Notes under the pieces: model-generated
Told to the model about the DNA's origin: nothing
The model's database searches: none
The model's input: the letters and a program-made list of their open reading frames with translations, nothing else
Position numbers and translations under genes: made by a program
NCBI RefSeq assembly: GCF_000299935.1
Contig: NZ_AMRL01000009.1
Coordinates: 62,001-126,000, forward strand
Source of the DNA: Oceanibaculum indicum P24
Lineage (GTDB): Bacteria; Pseudomonadota; Alphaproteobacteria; Oceanibaculales; Oceanibaculaceae
Length of the DNA: 64,000 nucleotides
Direction of reading: 5' to 3'
Part shown: positions 25,998 to 34,676 of the stretch, one piece after another
How the letters are laid out: every line of letters begins with the position of its first letter
Position numbering within the stretch: position 1 is the first letter of the stretch

Positions 25998-26420
25998 ATG
26001 AAAATCCTCTACACGACGGAAGCGACTTCCACCGGCGGCCGTGATGGCAAGTCGGCCACCAAGGACGGTACCCTTGCCGTCAAGCTGAACACCCCGAAGG
26101 AGATGGGCGGCGCCGGTGGCGACGGCACCAACCCGGAGCAGTTGTTCGCCGCCGGCTATTCGGCCTGCTTCCTGGGGGCGCTGAAATTCGTCGCCGGCAA
26201 GGAGAAGGTGAAGGTGCCGGAAGACACCAGCGTCACCGCCGCGATCGGCATCGGCCCGCGCGATGACGGGCAGGGCTTCGGCATCAAGGCCGACCTCACC
26301 ATCGCCATTCCGGGCATCGACCGGAAGACCGCCGAGGACCTCGTGCAGAAGGCGCATGTCGTGTGCCCTTACTCGCACGCGACCAAGGGCAATATCGAAG
26401 TGTCGCTGACGGTGGCGTAA
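25998..26420 (+). CDS. ohr: Organic hydroperoxide resistance protein Ohr
   Basis: A 140-residue Ohr/OsmC peroxidase that reduces organic hydroperoxides with a thiol (lipoyl) reductant. Both catalytic cysteines are present, Cys57 in [10 protein letters not shown] and Cys123 in [12 protein letters not shown], together with Arg15 and Glu47 expected in the active site. The N-terminal [16 protein letters not shown] is typical of the Ohr subgroup. AAAGGAGAG lies ahead of the ATG. A strong terminator follows. Photosynthetic membranes make lipid peroxides, so this pair beside the cluster makes sense. Confidence 0.95.
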   Translation: MKILYTTEATSTGGRDGKSATKDGTLAVKLNTPKEMGGAGGDGTNPEQLFAAGYSACFLGALKFVAGKEKVKVPEDTSVTAAIGIGPRDDGQGFGIKADLTIAIPGIDRKTAEDLVQKAHVVCPYSHATKGNIEVSLTVA

Positions 26421-26443
26421 ACATCTTCGGCTGCAATAACGAC

Positions 26444-26473
26444 AGGCCCGCGTTTCATGGCGCGGGCCTTTTT
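26444..26473 (+). terminator. Rho-independent terminator of ohr
   Basis: A perfect 9-bp stem AGGCCCGCG/CGCGGGCCT (26444-26452 with 26461-26469) with an 8-base loop, followed by TTTTT on the plus strand, 23 bases after the ohr stop. On the minus strand it lacks a T run, so it does not serve the stress-protein gene that ends at 26493. Confidence 0.92.
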
Positions 26474-26492
26474 CGTTGCGGTGAGCGGCGGC

Positions 26493-27353
26493 TCAGCCCG
26501 GCAGGGGCGACGGCACGGCCAGCACATCGCGGTCGGCCTGGCGCAGTACCCCCTCCGCGACGCTGCCCAGCATCACACGGGACATGCCGGTTTTTCCCTG
26601 CGTTCCGACGACGATCAGGTCAGCGTCCAATTCCCTGGCTGTCGTGCAGATCGATTCGGCGACTGGTCCGGCGGCCGGCTGCGCAACCGGATGGATTGAC
26701 GCGACGCCGGTTTTCTTCAGGAAAGCGCGCAGCGCAGCGCCCGCTGCTTCCGCTTCCTGGTTCATATACTTGCGGATTTCCGTCATCGGCGTTGCGCTGC
26801 GAATCATCAGGCCGGCGGCATGCGCTTCGAACAGGTAAAGTACGGAAACCGCCATATGGCGGTCGAAGCCAAGCCTGATGGCGGCTTTGACAGCCAGTTC
26901 GGAAGCATCGGACAGATCGACAGCGATCAGCATATGACGATAGGGGAGCGCAGGCTCCCTATTGACCATGAGCACGGGAACAGTCGATTGGCGGATGATC
27001 CGCTCGGCGGTGGTGCCGAGGAAGACATCCTTAAGAAGGTGGCGACGATGCGCGCCAATGGCGATGAGATCAGTGCCGGTTTCGGCTGCGGCGGCCAGTA
27101 GCGCCTGGGGCGGGGCGCCGTCGCTTATCATGGTCGATGTCTCAATCCCGTCATCGCGCAGTGTGCGCGCGCGCTCATCAACCAGCAGCGCGGCAGCCTG
27201 ATGCTCGATCTCGACAAGACGGGCAGGGCGGTCGTCGTCGACCACATGGATCAGCGCAAGACCGGCTCCATGCTGTTTAGCCAGAAGCGCCGCGCGCCGC
27301 ACCGCCTGCTCCGAGCGGTTGGAGAAGTCGGTGGCTGCCAGAATCCGCTTCAT
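26493..27353 (-). CDS. Universal stress protein, tandem UspA domains
   Basis: A 286-residue protein of two UspA domains. The first starts KRILAATDFSNRSEQAVRRA and ends with a nucleotide-loop-like IGAHRRHLLKDVFLGTTAERIIRQSTVPVLMV; the second begins RHMLIAVDLSDASELAV and ends VGTQGKTGMSRVMLGSVAEGVLR. The G-x2-G-x9-G-S/T pattern is best in the second domain, suggesting ATP binding. Start ATG 27353 is preferred over 27368 by domain start and ribosome-site spacing. Divergent from the antiporter gene. Role in stress tolerance; partner unknown. Confidence 0.9.
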   Translation of the reverse strand: MKRILAATDFSNRSEQAVRRAALLAKQHGAGLALIHVVDDDRPARLVEIEHQAAALLVDERARTLRDDGIETSTMISDGAPPQALLAAAAETGTDLIAIGAHRRHLLKDVFLGTTAERIIRQSTVPVLMVNREPALPYRHMLIAVDLSDASELAVKAAIRLGFDRHMAVSVLYLFEAHAAGLMIRSATPMTEIRKYMNQEAEAAGAALRAFLKKTGVASIHPVAQPAAGPVAESICTTARELDADLIVVGTQGKTGMSRVMLGSVAEGVLRQADRDVLAVPSPLPG

Positions 27354-27481
27354 GCGCCTGTTTCCCATTCGTCCAAGATCGCATCGAAGCCGGATGCGAC
27401 GAAAAGCAATCAATGCTAATGGTTTGGCGCTGGCCGTGAAAGGGCAGACAGGAATGTGAATCGGCCGCAGGGGAAACAGCC

Positions 27482-29203
27482 TTGATCGAGATTTTCGGGC
27501 AATCCGTTTTCGGCGAGGTGGCGGCACTTCTGGTCATGGCTGCCGTCATCGGCTTCATCGGGATCATTCTGCGCCAGCCGCTGATCGTCAGTTTCATCGC
27601 CGTCGGACTGATTGCCGGGCCGTCCGCCCTGGATGTGGTGCATTCGGACGAGCAGATCGATCTTCTCTCGGAACTGGGCATTGCCGTCTTGCTGTTCCTG
27701 GTCGGCATCAAGCTGGATGTGAAGCTGATCCGCTCGCTGGGCGTGGTCTCGCTGATGACCGGCCTGGGTCAGGTCGCCTTCACCTCGATCTTCGGCTTCC
27801 TGATCGGACTGGCGCTTGGGCTGGACGCGCTGACCAGCCTCTATGTCGCTGTGGCGCTGACCTTTTCCAGCACGATCATCATCGTGAAGCTGCTGTCCGA
27901 CAAGCGCGAGATCGATTCGCTGCATGGCCAGATCGCGCTGGGTTTCCTGATCGTGCAGGACCTCGTGGTCGTCCTCGCGATGATCGTGCTGTCGGCCATC
28001 GGGATTGGCGCAGGCGGCGGCCATGGCGATGGCAATATCATGCTTGTTCTGCTGTCCGGGGTTGCGCTGGTGGGTTTTGTGGCGTTGTTCGTGCGCTATG
28101 TCGCAACGCCCCTGACAGAAAAGCTGGCGCGTGCACCGGAACTGCTGGTCATTTTCGCCATCGCGCAGGCGGCACTGTTCGCGGCCATCGGGGATTTCGT
28201 CGGTCTGGGCAAGGAGGTGGGCGGCCTGCTGGCCGGCATCTCGCTGGCCTCCACCCCCTACCGGGAAACCATCGCGGCGCGGCTTGCGCCGTTGCGCGAT
28301 TTCCTGCTGCTGTTCTTCTTCATTGCGCTGGGTGCCACGCTGGACCTGTCGCTGCTCGGTAGCCATGTGACCGGCGCCATCGTGTTCTCGCTGTTCGTGC
28401 TGCTCGGCAATCCGCTGATCGTATTGGCGATCATGGGGGCGATGGGCTACCGCAAGCGGACCGGCTTCCTGGCCGGGCTCACGGTGGCGCAGATCAGCGA
28501 GTTCTCGCTCATCTTCATCGCCATGGGCGTGACGCTGGGCCATGTCGAAGCCGATGCGCTGGGGCTGGTCACCATGGTCGGCCTCGTGACCATCGCCGCC
28601 TCCACCTACATGATCACCTACTCCCATCAGCTCTATGCCGTGTTCGAGCCGTTTCTCGGCATGTTCGAACGCAAGGGCACGCCGAGCGAGCCAACCGATG
28701 CGACGCACAGCCAGAAGGACCCTTACAAGGTCGTGATCTTTGGCCTGGGGCGCTTCGGCACGGCCATCGGCATGCGGCTGAACAAGCGCGACATCAAGGT
28801 GCTGGGCGTGGATTTCAACCCGGTAGCCGTCCGGCGCTGGCGTATGCTGGGGATGGAAGGCGAATATGGCGACGCCAGCGATCCGGAGTTCATCGGCCAT
28901 CTGCCGCTGGCCGGCGCGCAATGGATCGTTGCGACCATCCCGATGCACATCAAGGGCGTCAGCTACGAAGATACCCAGGCGACGTTGTTGCAGGTCTGCC
29001 GCTCGGCCGGTTTCACCGGCAAGATCGTGGTGACCTCGCACCATGGCGCCGACACGGAAGCGCTGTTGACCTCCGGCGCCGATATCGTGCTGGAGCCGTT
29101 TCAGGATGCTGCTGACCGCGCGGTCGAGCTGCTGACCGGCAGCGAGCCCGAGGAACGCACGGAAATTCCCGAGATCGAATCTGAGGAAAAGGCGGTTCCC
29201 TGA
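27482..29203 (+). CDS. CPA2-family cation/proton antiporter with TrkA-N domain (Kef/YbaL-like)
   Basis: A 573-residue protein: about 12 hydrophobic segments to residue about 390 (Na+/H+ exchanger fold), a short linker, then a Rossmann TrkA-N/RCK domain starting VVIFGLGRFGTAIGMRL (about residues 416-432). IVQDLVVV has the conserved acidic residue of the transport core. Likely K+ (or Na+) efflux in exchange for H+, controlled by a nucleotide at the RCK domain. The start is TTG 27482, needed for the full first helix, with GGGGAAA before it; an internal ATG at 27536 would cut the first helix. Confidence 0.88.
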   Translation: MIEIFGQSVFGEVAALLVMAAVIGFIGIILRQPLIVSFIAVGLIAGPSALDVVHSDEQIDLLSELGIAVLLFLVGIKLDVKLIRSLGVVSLMTGLGQVAFTSIFGFLIGLALGLDALTSLYVAVALTFSSTIIIVKLLSDKREIDSLHGQIALGFLIVQDLVVVLAMIVLSAIGIGAGGGHGDGNIMLVLLSGVALVGFVALFVRYVATPLTEKLARAPELLVIFAIAQAALFAAIGDFVGLGKEVGGLLAGISLASTPYRETIAARLAPLRDFLLLFFFIALGATLDLSLLGSHVTGAIVFSLFVLLGNPLIVLAIMGAMGYRKRTGFLAGLTVAQISEFSLIFIAMGVTLGHVEADALGLVTMVGLVTIAASTYMITYSHQLYAVFEPFLGMFERKGTPSEPTDATHSQKDPYKVVIFGLGRFGTAIGMRLNKRDIKVLGVDFNPVAVRRWRMLGMEGEYGDASDPEFIGHLPLAGAQWIVATIPMHIKGVSYEDTQATLLQVCRSAGFTGKIVVTSHHGADTEALLTSGADIVLEPFQDAADRAVELLTGSEPEERTEIPEIESEEKAVP

Positions 29204-29224
29204 GGCGCGCCTCCGCCAGGGTCA

Positions 29225-30121
29225 TCAGGGCGTGGCGTGGGCAAGGAAAATAGCCAGCGCCGCCGCCACCACCGGCCGGCTGGCCCGGTCGGCGCGCCAC
29301 ACCAGCACCATTTCCCGCCATAGCGGCGGATCGAGTGGCCGGATGGCGACATGGCCGGCCTCCGCATCGCCGCGCGCCACGATCTCCGAGATGATCGTCC
29401 AGCCATAGCCGGCGCGCACGAAGCCGATCAGCGCGTCGGCGCTGCCGATATCGGTGATCCTGAGCCGCGCCGGATCGGCCTCCGTCAGCCAGCCATCGAT
29501 CCCGCCGCGGATGGAGCCGGCGCGGTCGAACAGCACGAGCTGCCGGCCTTCGAGGTCGCGCGGCGTGATGCTGGCCATGCCCGGCGCTTCCGACGCCGGG
29601 GTCACGCAGACCATCCGGTCGCGGAAGAACAGCCGGCTTTCCAGCGCGGGCTGGACGGGCGTGGCGGTCAGCAGGCCGATATCGACGCTGCCCTCCAGCA
29701 GGCCGGGCAGCAGATCGACCGTGTTGCCGGTCAGGATGCGCAGATCGATGCCGGGATGCCGGTCACGCAGGCCGGCGACCACCGGGGGCAGCAGATGGCG
29801 AGTCGCCGTGGCGCCGGTGGCCAGCACCAGCTGGCCGACGATTTCCGCCCGCTGCCGGGCGATGGCGTCGAGCGCGGCCTCGATCTCCCCGGCGGCGCGG
29901 GCGGCGGCGGCGATCAGCATCTCGCCCTCCGGCGTGGGGCGGCTGGTCCTGCCGCTGCGGTCGAGCAATGCCACGCCGACCTGCTGCTCCAGCAGGCGGA
30001 TATGGTTGCTGACCGCCGGCTGGGTCAGGGCCAGCCGGTCGGCGGCCAGCGAGAAACTGCCGGTCCGCGCAACCTCGGCCAGGGTGCGCAGCCGCTCCAG
30101 CGTCGGCAGGTGCCGGGCCAT
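29225..30121 (-). CDS. LysR-family transcriptional regulator
   Basis: A 298-residue regulator with an N-terminal winged helix (LRTLAEVARTGSFSLAADRLALTQPAVSNHIRLLEQQVG) and a periplasmic-binding-like effector domain. GGAG precedes ATG 30121. It is divergent from the TauD/TfdA dioxygenase at 30244, with a LysR-type inverted repeat between them, so that gene is its likely target. The effector is unknown. Confidence 0.9.
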   Translation of the reverse strand: MARHLPTLERLRTLAEVARTGSFSLAADRLALTQPAVSNHIRLLEQQVGVALLDRSGRTSRPTPEGEMLIAAAARAAGEIEAALDAIARQRAEIVGQLVLATGATATRHLLPPVVAGLRDRHPGIDLRILTGNTVDLLPGLLEGSVDIGLLTATPVQPALESRLFFRDRMVCVTPASEAPGMASITPRDLEGRQLVLFDRAGSIRGGIDGWLTEADPARLRITDIGSADALIGFVRAGYGWTIISEIVARGDAEAGHVAIRPLDPPLWREMVLVWRADRASRPVVAAALAIFLAHATP

Positions 30122-30146
30122 GTTCTGCTCCAATGGATAAAAATAG

Positions 30147-30163
30147 TTGATCAAAAATATCAA
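30147..30163. promoter_or_regulatory. Putative LysR operator
   Basis: Interrupted palindrome TTGAT-N7-ATCAA (30147-30151 with 30159-30163) in an AT-rich stretch between the divergent LysR and dioxygenase genes. It fits the T-N11-A dyad that LysR proteins bind. Its position near the regulator's own start suggests autoregulation too. Binding itself is inferred. Confidence 0.55.
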
Positions 30164-30243
30164 AATTCAAAATTTTTAAAATACTGAACTCCATCGGATC
30201 ATAGGGGCCTCGATACCGCATCCGCGACGAAGGGGAGTGAGCG

Positions 30244-31326
30244 ATGGAACAGCGCAGGGAGCCCGCCATGCCGGCCGGGCCGGTTGGCGGCAGCGCCGCC
30301 TGGACAGTGCCGCAGGTGATAATGCGCGACGACTGGATTTGCCGGCTGAGCGACAGCGACGTGGCGGAGATCGATGCGGCGGTGGCTGACAGCCGCGCGC
30401 GCGGCCTCGCCATCACCGAGATCGAGCGCGACGATTTCCCGCTCGACCGGCTGACGGCGCGGCTGGGAGCCTTGCGCGCGCAGATCCGCTCCGGGCTCGG
30501 TTTCGGCTATATCAAGGGGCTGCCGGTCTGGCGCTATGACCGCGAGACGCTGCTGCGCATCTATTGGGGGCTGGGCCGGCATATCGGCGACCCGGTGACG
30601 CAGAACCGCAATGGCCATCTGATCGCCCATGTCATCGATGTCGGCGACCGGGCGGGCGACAATAAGCGGTTGACCCAGAGCAATGCCGAACTGTGCTTCC
30701 ACGCCGATTCCTGCGATGTCGTGGCGCTGTTGTGCATCAACCGCGCACGGGAAGGCGGCGAGAGCATGATCGTCAGCGCGGTCGCCGTGCATGACGAGAT
30801 GATGCGCCGCCGCCCGGATTTGCTGCCGGAACTCTACAAGCCGGTCTATATGGACCGGCGCGGCGAGGTGCCGGACGGTAAGCTGCCCTGGTTCGGTATG
30901 CCGCTGTTCACCTGGCATCGCGGCCAGATCAACGGCTATGCCCCGATCCGGCAATATGTCGAATCGCTGGCGCGCTTCCCTGACGCGCCGCGCATCTCCA
31001 ACGCGCAGATGGCCGCGCTCGACCTGTTCTACGAGATATGCGAGGAGGAGGAGTTCTGCCTGCGCCTGCAGTTCGAGCCGGGCGACATCCAGTTCCTGCA
31101 GAACCATGTCGTGTTCCATTCCCGCACCGGCTTCACCGACTGGGACGAGGCGGAGAAGAAGCGCCATCTGATACGGCTGTGGCTGTCGCTGCCCGATGGC
31201 CGGCTGCTGCCGGATTCCTATGCCGAGAAATGGATCAATATCGAGCGCGGCACACGGCGCGGCGGCGTGCCGACGATGACGCCGCCGGTCATTCCGCTCG
31301 ATCCGATGGCGCGTGCTTATGGATAA
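30244..31326 (+). CDS. TauD/TfdA-family Fe(II)/2-oxoglutarate dioxygenase (first copy)
   Basis: A 360-residue member of the TauD/TfdA fold. The iron triad is visible as His-x-Asp in LCFHADSCD and the distal His in NHVVFHSRTGF; the 2-oxoglutarate-binding Arg is probably in KRHLIRLWL. Long family segments (RRRPDLLPEL, YMDRRGEV, RQYVESLARFPDAPR) are shared with the second copy at 41973-43028, so the two are paralogues. Substrate unknown. GGGGAGTGAGCG precedes the ATG. Controlled probably by the divergent LysR protein; a LysE exporter follows convergently. Confidence 0.88.
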   Translation: MEQRREPAMPAGPVGGSAAWTVPQVIMRDDWICRLSDSDVAEIDAAVADSRARGLAITEIERDDFPLDRLTARLGALRAQIRSGLGFGYIKGLPVWRYDRETLLRIYWGLGRHIGDPVTQNRNGHLIAHVIDVGDRAGDNKRLTQSNAELCFHADSCDVVALLCINRAREGGESMIVSAVAVHDEMMRRRPDLLPELYKPVYMDRRGEVPDGKLPWFGMPLFTWHRGQINGYAPIRQYVESLARFPDAPRISNAQMAALDLFYEICEEEEFCLRLQFEPGDIQFLQNHVVFHSRTGFTDWDEAEKKRHLIRLWLSLPDGRLLPDSYAEKWINIERGTRRGGVPTMTPPVIPLDPMARAYG

Positions 31327-31335
31327 AGCGGGCGC

Positions 31336-31977
31336 TCAGCCCGCCTTGCGCCAGGCCACGGTCATGATGCCCGCGCCGATCAGCAGCGAGCCGCCGACCC
31401 GGTTCACGCCGCGCTGCACCGCCGGCTTGCGGATGGTGCGCCGGGCGGCCTGCGCCAGCAGCGCATAGGCCAGCGCGTTCAGCGTCGCCAGGGTCAGGAA
31501 GGTCGCCCCGAACACCAGCATCTGCGGCACCACCGGCAGGCTGGCGACCAGGAACTGCGGCAGGAAGGCGACGAAGAACACGATGCCTTTCGGGTTCAGC
31601 GCGGTCACCGCATAGGTGTGCGCGAAGATGCGCCAGGGCTTCACGCCGTCGCTGATCTCCACTGGCCGGCCGGCGGAGACGGGGGCGCGCCACAGCTTCA
31701 CACCGAGATAGATCAGGTAGGCCGCGCCCACCCATTTCAGCACGGTGAACAGCGCCGCCGATGTCGCCAGCAGCACGCCCAGCCCCAGCATCGAGGCAGT
31801 CATCGCGGTGAAGTCGCCCAGCGCCACGCCGGCCACCGTCGCGCCGGTCGCCTGCCGTCCATGGCCCAGCGCATAGGAGATCACCAGCAGAATGGTCGGG
31901 CCGGGAATCGCCAGCAGTACGGCGGCGGCGGCAACGAAGGCCAGCCAGTGTTCGACGGAGAAGAGTGTGAGGTCCAT
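31336..31977 (-). CDS. LysE/RhtB-family amino-acid exporter
   Basis: A 213-residue inner-membrane protein with about six hydrophobic segments and the family signature IPGPTILLVISYALGHGRQATGATVAGVALGD near the N-terminus, then LNPKGIVFFVAFLPQFL. Members export amino acids or homoserine lactones with proton motive force; the substrate here is unknown. GGAGACTTCCA precedes the ATG. The gene ends 9 bases from the convergent dioxygenase gene and lies downstream of a TetR gene on the same strand. Confidence 0.9.
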   Translation of the reverse strand: MDLTLFSVEHWLAFVAAAAVLLAIPGPTILLVISYALGHGRQATGATVAGVALGDFTAMTASMLGLGVLLATSAALFTVLKWVGAAYLIYLGVKLWRAPVSAGRPVEISDGVKPWRIFAHTYAVTALNPKGIVFFVAFLPQFLVASLPVVPQMLVFGATFLTLATLNALAYALLAQAARRTIRKPAVQRGVNRVGGSLLIGAGIMTVAWRKAG

Positions 31978-32043
31978 TGGAAGTCTCCTGCCTGTAAAGG
32001 GGAGACTAATCCATGGCCGGCGGGGCCATGCAACTTCTATCCG

Positions 32044-32700
32044 CTATTCCGCGACGGCGGCCAGGCGCGGCGCCTTCTCCCCGCCATAGGCATGGGTCAG
32101 CACGCGCAGATAGGCGGTGTAGAGATGTTCCAGCCGGTCGAAGGAGCCGGCATCGGAGGTGATGGAGCCGGCACTGTCGATGATGGCCACGATCTGCACC
32201 ACGATGTCGCGGGCCGGTGCGTCGGCTGCGATCTCGCCCCTGGCGATGGCCTGGGCGAGGGCGTCGTTCACATAGGCCTCGGCGGTTTCCGAAAAGCCGC
32301 GCAGCGTGTCCTTGGATTTCCGGCTCAGTACGTCGGATTCGAGGCGCATGCGCGAGATGATGCTCCACGGCCGTCCGTCCTTGCCCGCCGGGTTGAAGCG
32401 GCGGTAACGCTGCCGGTTGAACTCCATCATCCGCCGCACGCGCTCGACATAGGCCAGGTTCTCGGCGGTCCAGATCGCCTTCAGCTCCACCGCCGTACCC
32501 TCGACATAGTCCTGGATCACTTCCTCGATCAGGTTCTTCTTGGTGCCGAAATGGTAGTGGATATTGGCGCGCGTCGTGCCCAGCCGGTCCGCGATATCCT
32601 TGAAGCGCAGGCCGCGGTAGCCATGGGTGATCAGCAGCTCCGTGGCGACTTCCTTGATGCGATCGCGCATGCGCGGTTCCGTTCCGTGCTGTTCAGGCAA
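32044..32700 (-). CDS. TetR-family transcriptional regulator
   Basis: A 218-residue regulator with an N-terminal helix-turn-helix (DRIKEVATELLITHGYRGLRFKDIADRLGTTRANIHYHFGTKKNLIEEVI). The C-terminal ligand domain resembles no ligand class I can name. It is 66 bases upstream of the LysE exporter on the same strand and 42 bases after queC, so control of the exporter is possible. A start at the internal Met11 is also possible. Confidence 0.87.
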   Translation of the reverse strand: MPEQHGTEPRMRDRIKEVATELLITHGYRGLRFKDIADRLGTTRANIHYHFGTKKNLIEEVIQDYVEGTAVELKAIWTAENLAYVERVRRMMEFNRQRYRRFNPAGKDGRPWSIISRMRLESDVLSRKSKDTLRGFSETAEAYVNDALAQAIARGEIAADAPARDIVVQIVAIIDSAGSITSDAGSFDRLEHLYTAYLRVLTHAYGGEKAPRLAAVAE

Positions 32701-32742
32701 ATATCTCAGTGGCCGGCAGCCTAGCAGATTTTCATATCTGAT

Positions 32743-33441
32743 TCAGCCGGCCCGGTAGCGCCGCCAGCCCTCGGCGCGCAACTCGCAGGCCGGGCAGCTG
32801 CCGCAGCCATGACCCCAGTCATGGACCTTTGTGCGGTCGCCCAGATAGCAGCTGTGGGTGAGGTCGCGCGTGATTTCCACCAGCGGCGCGCCGCCTAGCC
32901 GCTCGGTCAGCCGCCAGGTCTCTGCCTTGTCGATCCACATCAGCGGCGTATGGATGACCAGCCGCGTGTCCATGCCCAGCGTCAGCGCGACCTGCAGCGC
33001 CTTCAGCGTGTCGTCACGGCAGTCCGGATAGCCGGAATAGTCGGTCTCGCACATGCCGCCGACCAGATGCTTCATGCCGCGCCGGTAGGCGATGGCGGCG
33101 GCGAAGGTGAAGAACAGCAGGTTGCGGCCGGGCACGAAGGTATTGGGCAGGCCATTCTCCTGGAAGGCGATCTCTCCCTCGCCGGTCAGCGCGGTGTCGC
33201 TGATGCCCTTCAGCACGTCCAGCGGCAGCAGATGATCCTCGCCCAGCTTTGTGGCCCAGGTCGGGAAAGTGGCGGCGATGGCGTCACGCACGGTCTGGCG
33301 GCACTCCAGCTCCACCCGGTGGCGCTGGCCGTAATCGAAGCCCACGGTCGCGACCCGCTCGAACCGGTCCAGCGCCCAGGCCAGGCAGGCGGTCGAATCC
33401 TGCCCGCCGGAGAACAGCACGAGGGCGGCGTTGTCCTTCAT
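32743..33441 (-). CDS. queC: 7-cyano-7-deazaguanine (preQ0) synthase
   Basis: A 232-residue ATP-pyrophosphatase-type enzyme that converts 7-carboxy-7-deazaguanine to preQ0 with ATP and ammonia. The PP-loop [15 protein letters not shown] is at the N-terminus. The C-terminal zinc site is visible as four cysteines in HSCYLGD and [13 protein letters not shown]. It overlaps queD as ATGA. Last gene of queE-queD-queC. The epilogue enzyme QueF or QueG/Tgt are not in the window. Confidence 0.96.
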   Translation of the reverse strand: MKDNAALVLFSGGQDSTACLAWALDRFERVATVGFDYGQRHRVELECRQTVRDAIAATFPTWATKLGEDHLLPLDVLKGISDTALTGEGEIAFQENGLPNTFVPGRNLLFFTFAAAIAYRRGMKHLVGGMCETDYSGYPDCRDDTLKALQVALTLGMDTRLVIHTPLMWIDKAETWRLTERLGGAPLVEITRDLTHSCYLGDRTKVHDWGHGCGSCPACELRAEGWRRYRAG

Positions 33442-33806
33442 GCAGCAGGACCGAAATAGCGGCAGGTTTCGCCGCTGCTGTCGCGCAGCACGGTCACGCA
33501 GGCGAGGCCCGGTACCTGGCCGTCGAGCCGCCGCCAGATCCAGGCGCTGAGATTCTCCATCGTGGCCGGGCCCAGCCCCTCCACCTCGTCGAGGAAATGA
33601 TGGTCGAGCGCCTGCCGTGCATCCTCCATCAGGCGCGACAGCATGCCCAGATCGACGATCATGCCGGTTTCCGGATCGGGCGTGCCGCGCACCGTCACCT
33701 GGGCGCGGTAGGAATGGCCGTGGATGCGCCGGCTGGACTCGGCCTCGATGGCGCGGTTCAGCGTGTGCGCCGCATCGAACCTGAATTCCTTGCTCAACTC
33801 GAACAT
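33438..33806 (-). CDS. queD: 6-carboxytetrahydropterin synthase-like protein with Ser at the catalytic Cys position
   Basis: A 122-residue PTPS-fold enzyme that should convert dihydroneopterin triphosphate to 6-carboxytetrahydropterin. Zinc ligands are His in FDAAHTL and the HGH of RRIHGHSY; the catalytic dyad residues DHHFLDEV and the Glu near the C-terminus are present. In Escherichia coli QueD the motif is KCGRLHGHSF with the essential cysteine; here it is [10 protein letters not shown], so serine occupies that place. The only nearby cysteine is in GETCRYFGP at the end. Its start overlaps the queE stop by one base (TGATG) and its stop overlaps queC. Confidence 0.88.
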   Translation of the reverse strand: MFELSKEFRFDAAHTLNRAIEAESSRRIHGHSYRAQVTVRGTPDPETGMIVDLGMLSRLMEDARQALDHHFLDEVEGLGPATMENLSAWIWRRLDGQVPGLACVTVLRDSSGETCRYFGPAA

Positions 33807-34438
33807 CACGGGATACCGATCATCTTGTGGGTCTGCACGCTCAGCCGCCAGTCCGGGTGGTCGAGGCAATAGGCCACCGCCGCCGCCGTATTCTCCGCCC
33901 GCGCCGGCCCGTCCATCGGCTGCAGCCAGAAATGCCGGAAGGACAGGGCGGTCATGCCGTCCGGGCCAAGCCCAGGCTGCGGATAGACCAGCTTCAGCTC
34001 GTCGCCCCGACGCAGCACCCAGTCGGCGCCTTCCTTCGGGCTGACGCAGATCCAGTCGATGCCGGGCGGCGGTTCCAGCGTGCCGTTGGTCTCGATGGCG
34101 ATCTCGAAACCGCGCGCATGAACCGCATCCACCAGCGCTTTGTCAAGCTGCAGCAGCGGCTCGCCGCCGGTGAACACGACATAGCGGCGTGCTGTCCCAG
34201 TGCCCCAGCAGGCGGCGATGGCCTCGGCCAGGGCATCGGCATCGCGGAATTTGCCGCCGCCTTCGCCATCGGTGCCGACGAAATCGGTGTCGCAGAACCG
34301 GCACACCGCGCCGGCGCGATCCTCCTCGCGCCCGGTCCATAGATTGCAGCCGGCAAAGCGGCAGAACACGGCGGCGCGGCCGGCCTGTGCGCCTTCGCCC
34401 TGCAGGGTCTTGAACAGCTCTTTCACCGAATAGGTCAT
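33806..34438 (-). CDS. queE: 7-carboxy-7-deazaguanine synthase
   Basis: A 210-residue radical-SAM enzyme that contracts the pterin ring of 6-carboxytetrahydropterin to 7-carboxy-7-deazaguanine. The cluster motif is CX14CX2C (FAGCNLW ... [10 protein letters not shown]), the longer-spaced QueE variant known from Burkholderia, rather than CX3CX2[10 protein letters not shown] and [12 protein letters not shown] are SAM-binding segments. First gene of the operon; the 238-base gap upstream also holds the divergent pstS promoter. Confidence 0.95.
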   Translation of the reverse strand: MTYSVKELFKTLQGEGAQAGRAAVFCRFAGCNLWTGREEDRAGAVCRFCDTDFVGTDGEGGGKFRDADALAEAIAACWGTGTARRYVVFTGGEPLLQLDKALVDAVHARGFEIAIETNGTLEPPPGIDWICVSPKEGADWVLRRGDELKLVYPQPGLGPDGMTALSFRHFWLQPMDGPARAENTAAAVAYCLDHPDWRLSVQTHKMIGIP

Positions 34439-34518
34439 GGAGCCACTTTCTGCCGTGTGGCGGCGTTTCCGGCAAGGCTAGATGATTCTACCGATTTGTT
34501 GGGAGAGAGTCCGCGCAA

Positions 34519-34535
34519 TGTCACCGCCGTGTCAC
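34519..34535 (+). promoter_or_regulatory. Pho box upstream of pstS
   Basis: Direct repeat TGTCAC-N5-TGTCAC (34519-34524 and 34530-34535), an 11-base period, followed by AAAA. This is the half-site layout bound by PhoB. A -10-like TAGGCT lies about 16 bases downstream, with no -35, as expected for PhoB-activated promoters. The pstS start is about 140 bases further on, so the mRNA leader would be long. Confidence 0.78.
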
Positions 34536-34676
34536 AAAACCGCAACGCAAATAGGCTAAGACACGGGGGCGACCAGAACGGTTTCGGGCTTGGGTTTTGG
34601 CGCGCAGGGGGTCAATGCGGCGCCCTACGTTTTTGCCCGAAGCCGCGATGCCACTCAGGAAGATGGAGCCTATAAC

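Noticed and set aside
27416-29044. Long minus-strand open frame across the antiporter gene
   Set aside because: Composition (Gln/His/Arg/Asp-rich) is that of a codon-position shadow of a membrane-protein gene; no ribosome site or family motif.
32010-32031. CATGGCC/GGCCATG hairpin between the LysE and TetR genes
   Set aside because: Short stem without T tract; too weak to call as a terminator or operator.
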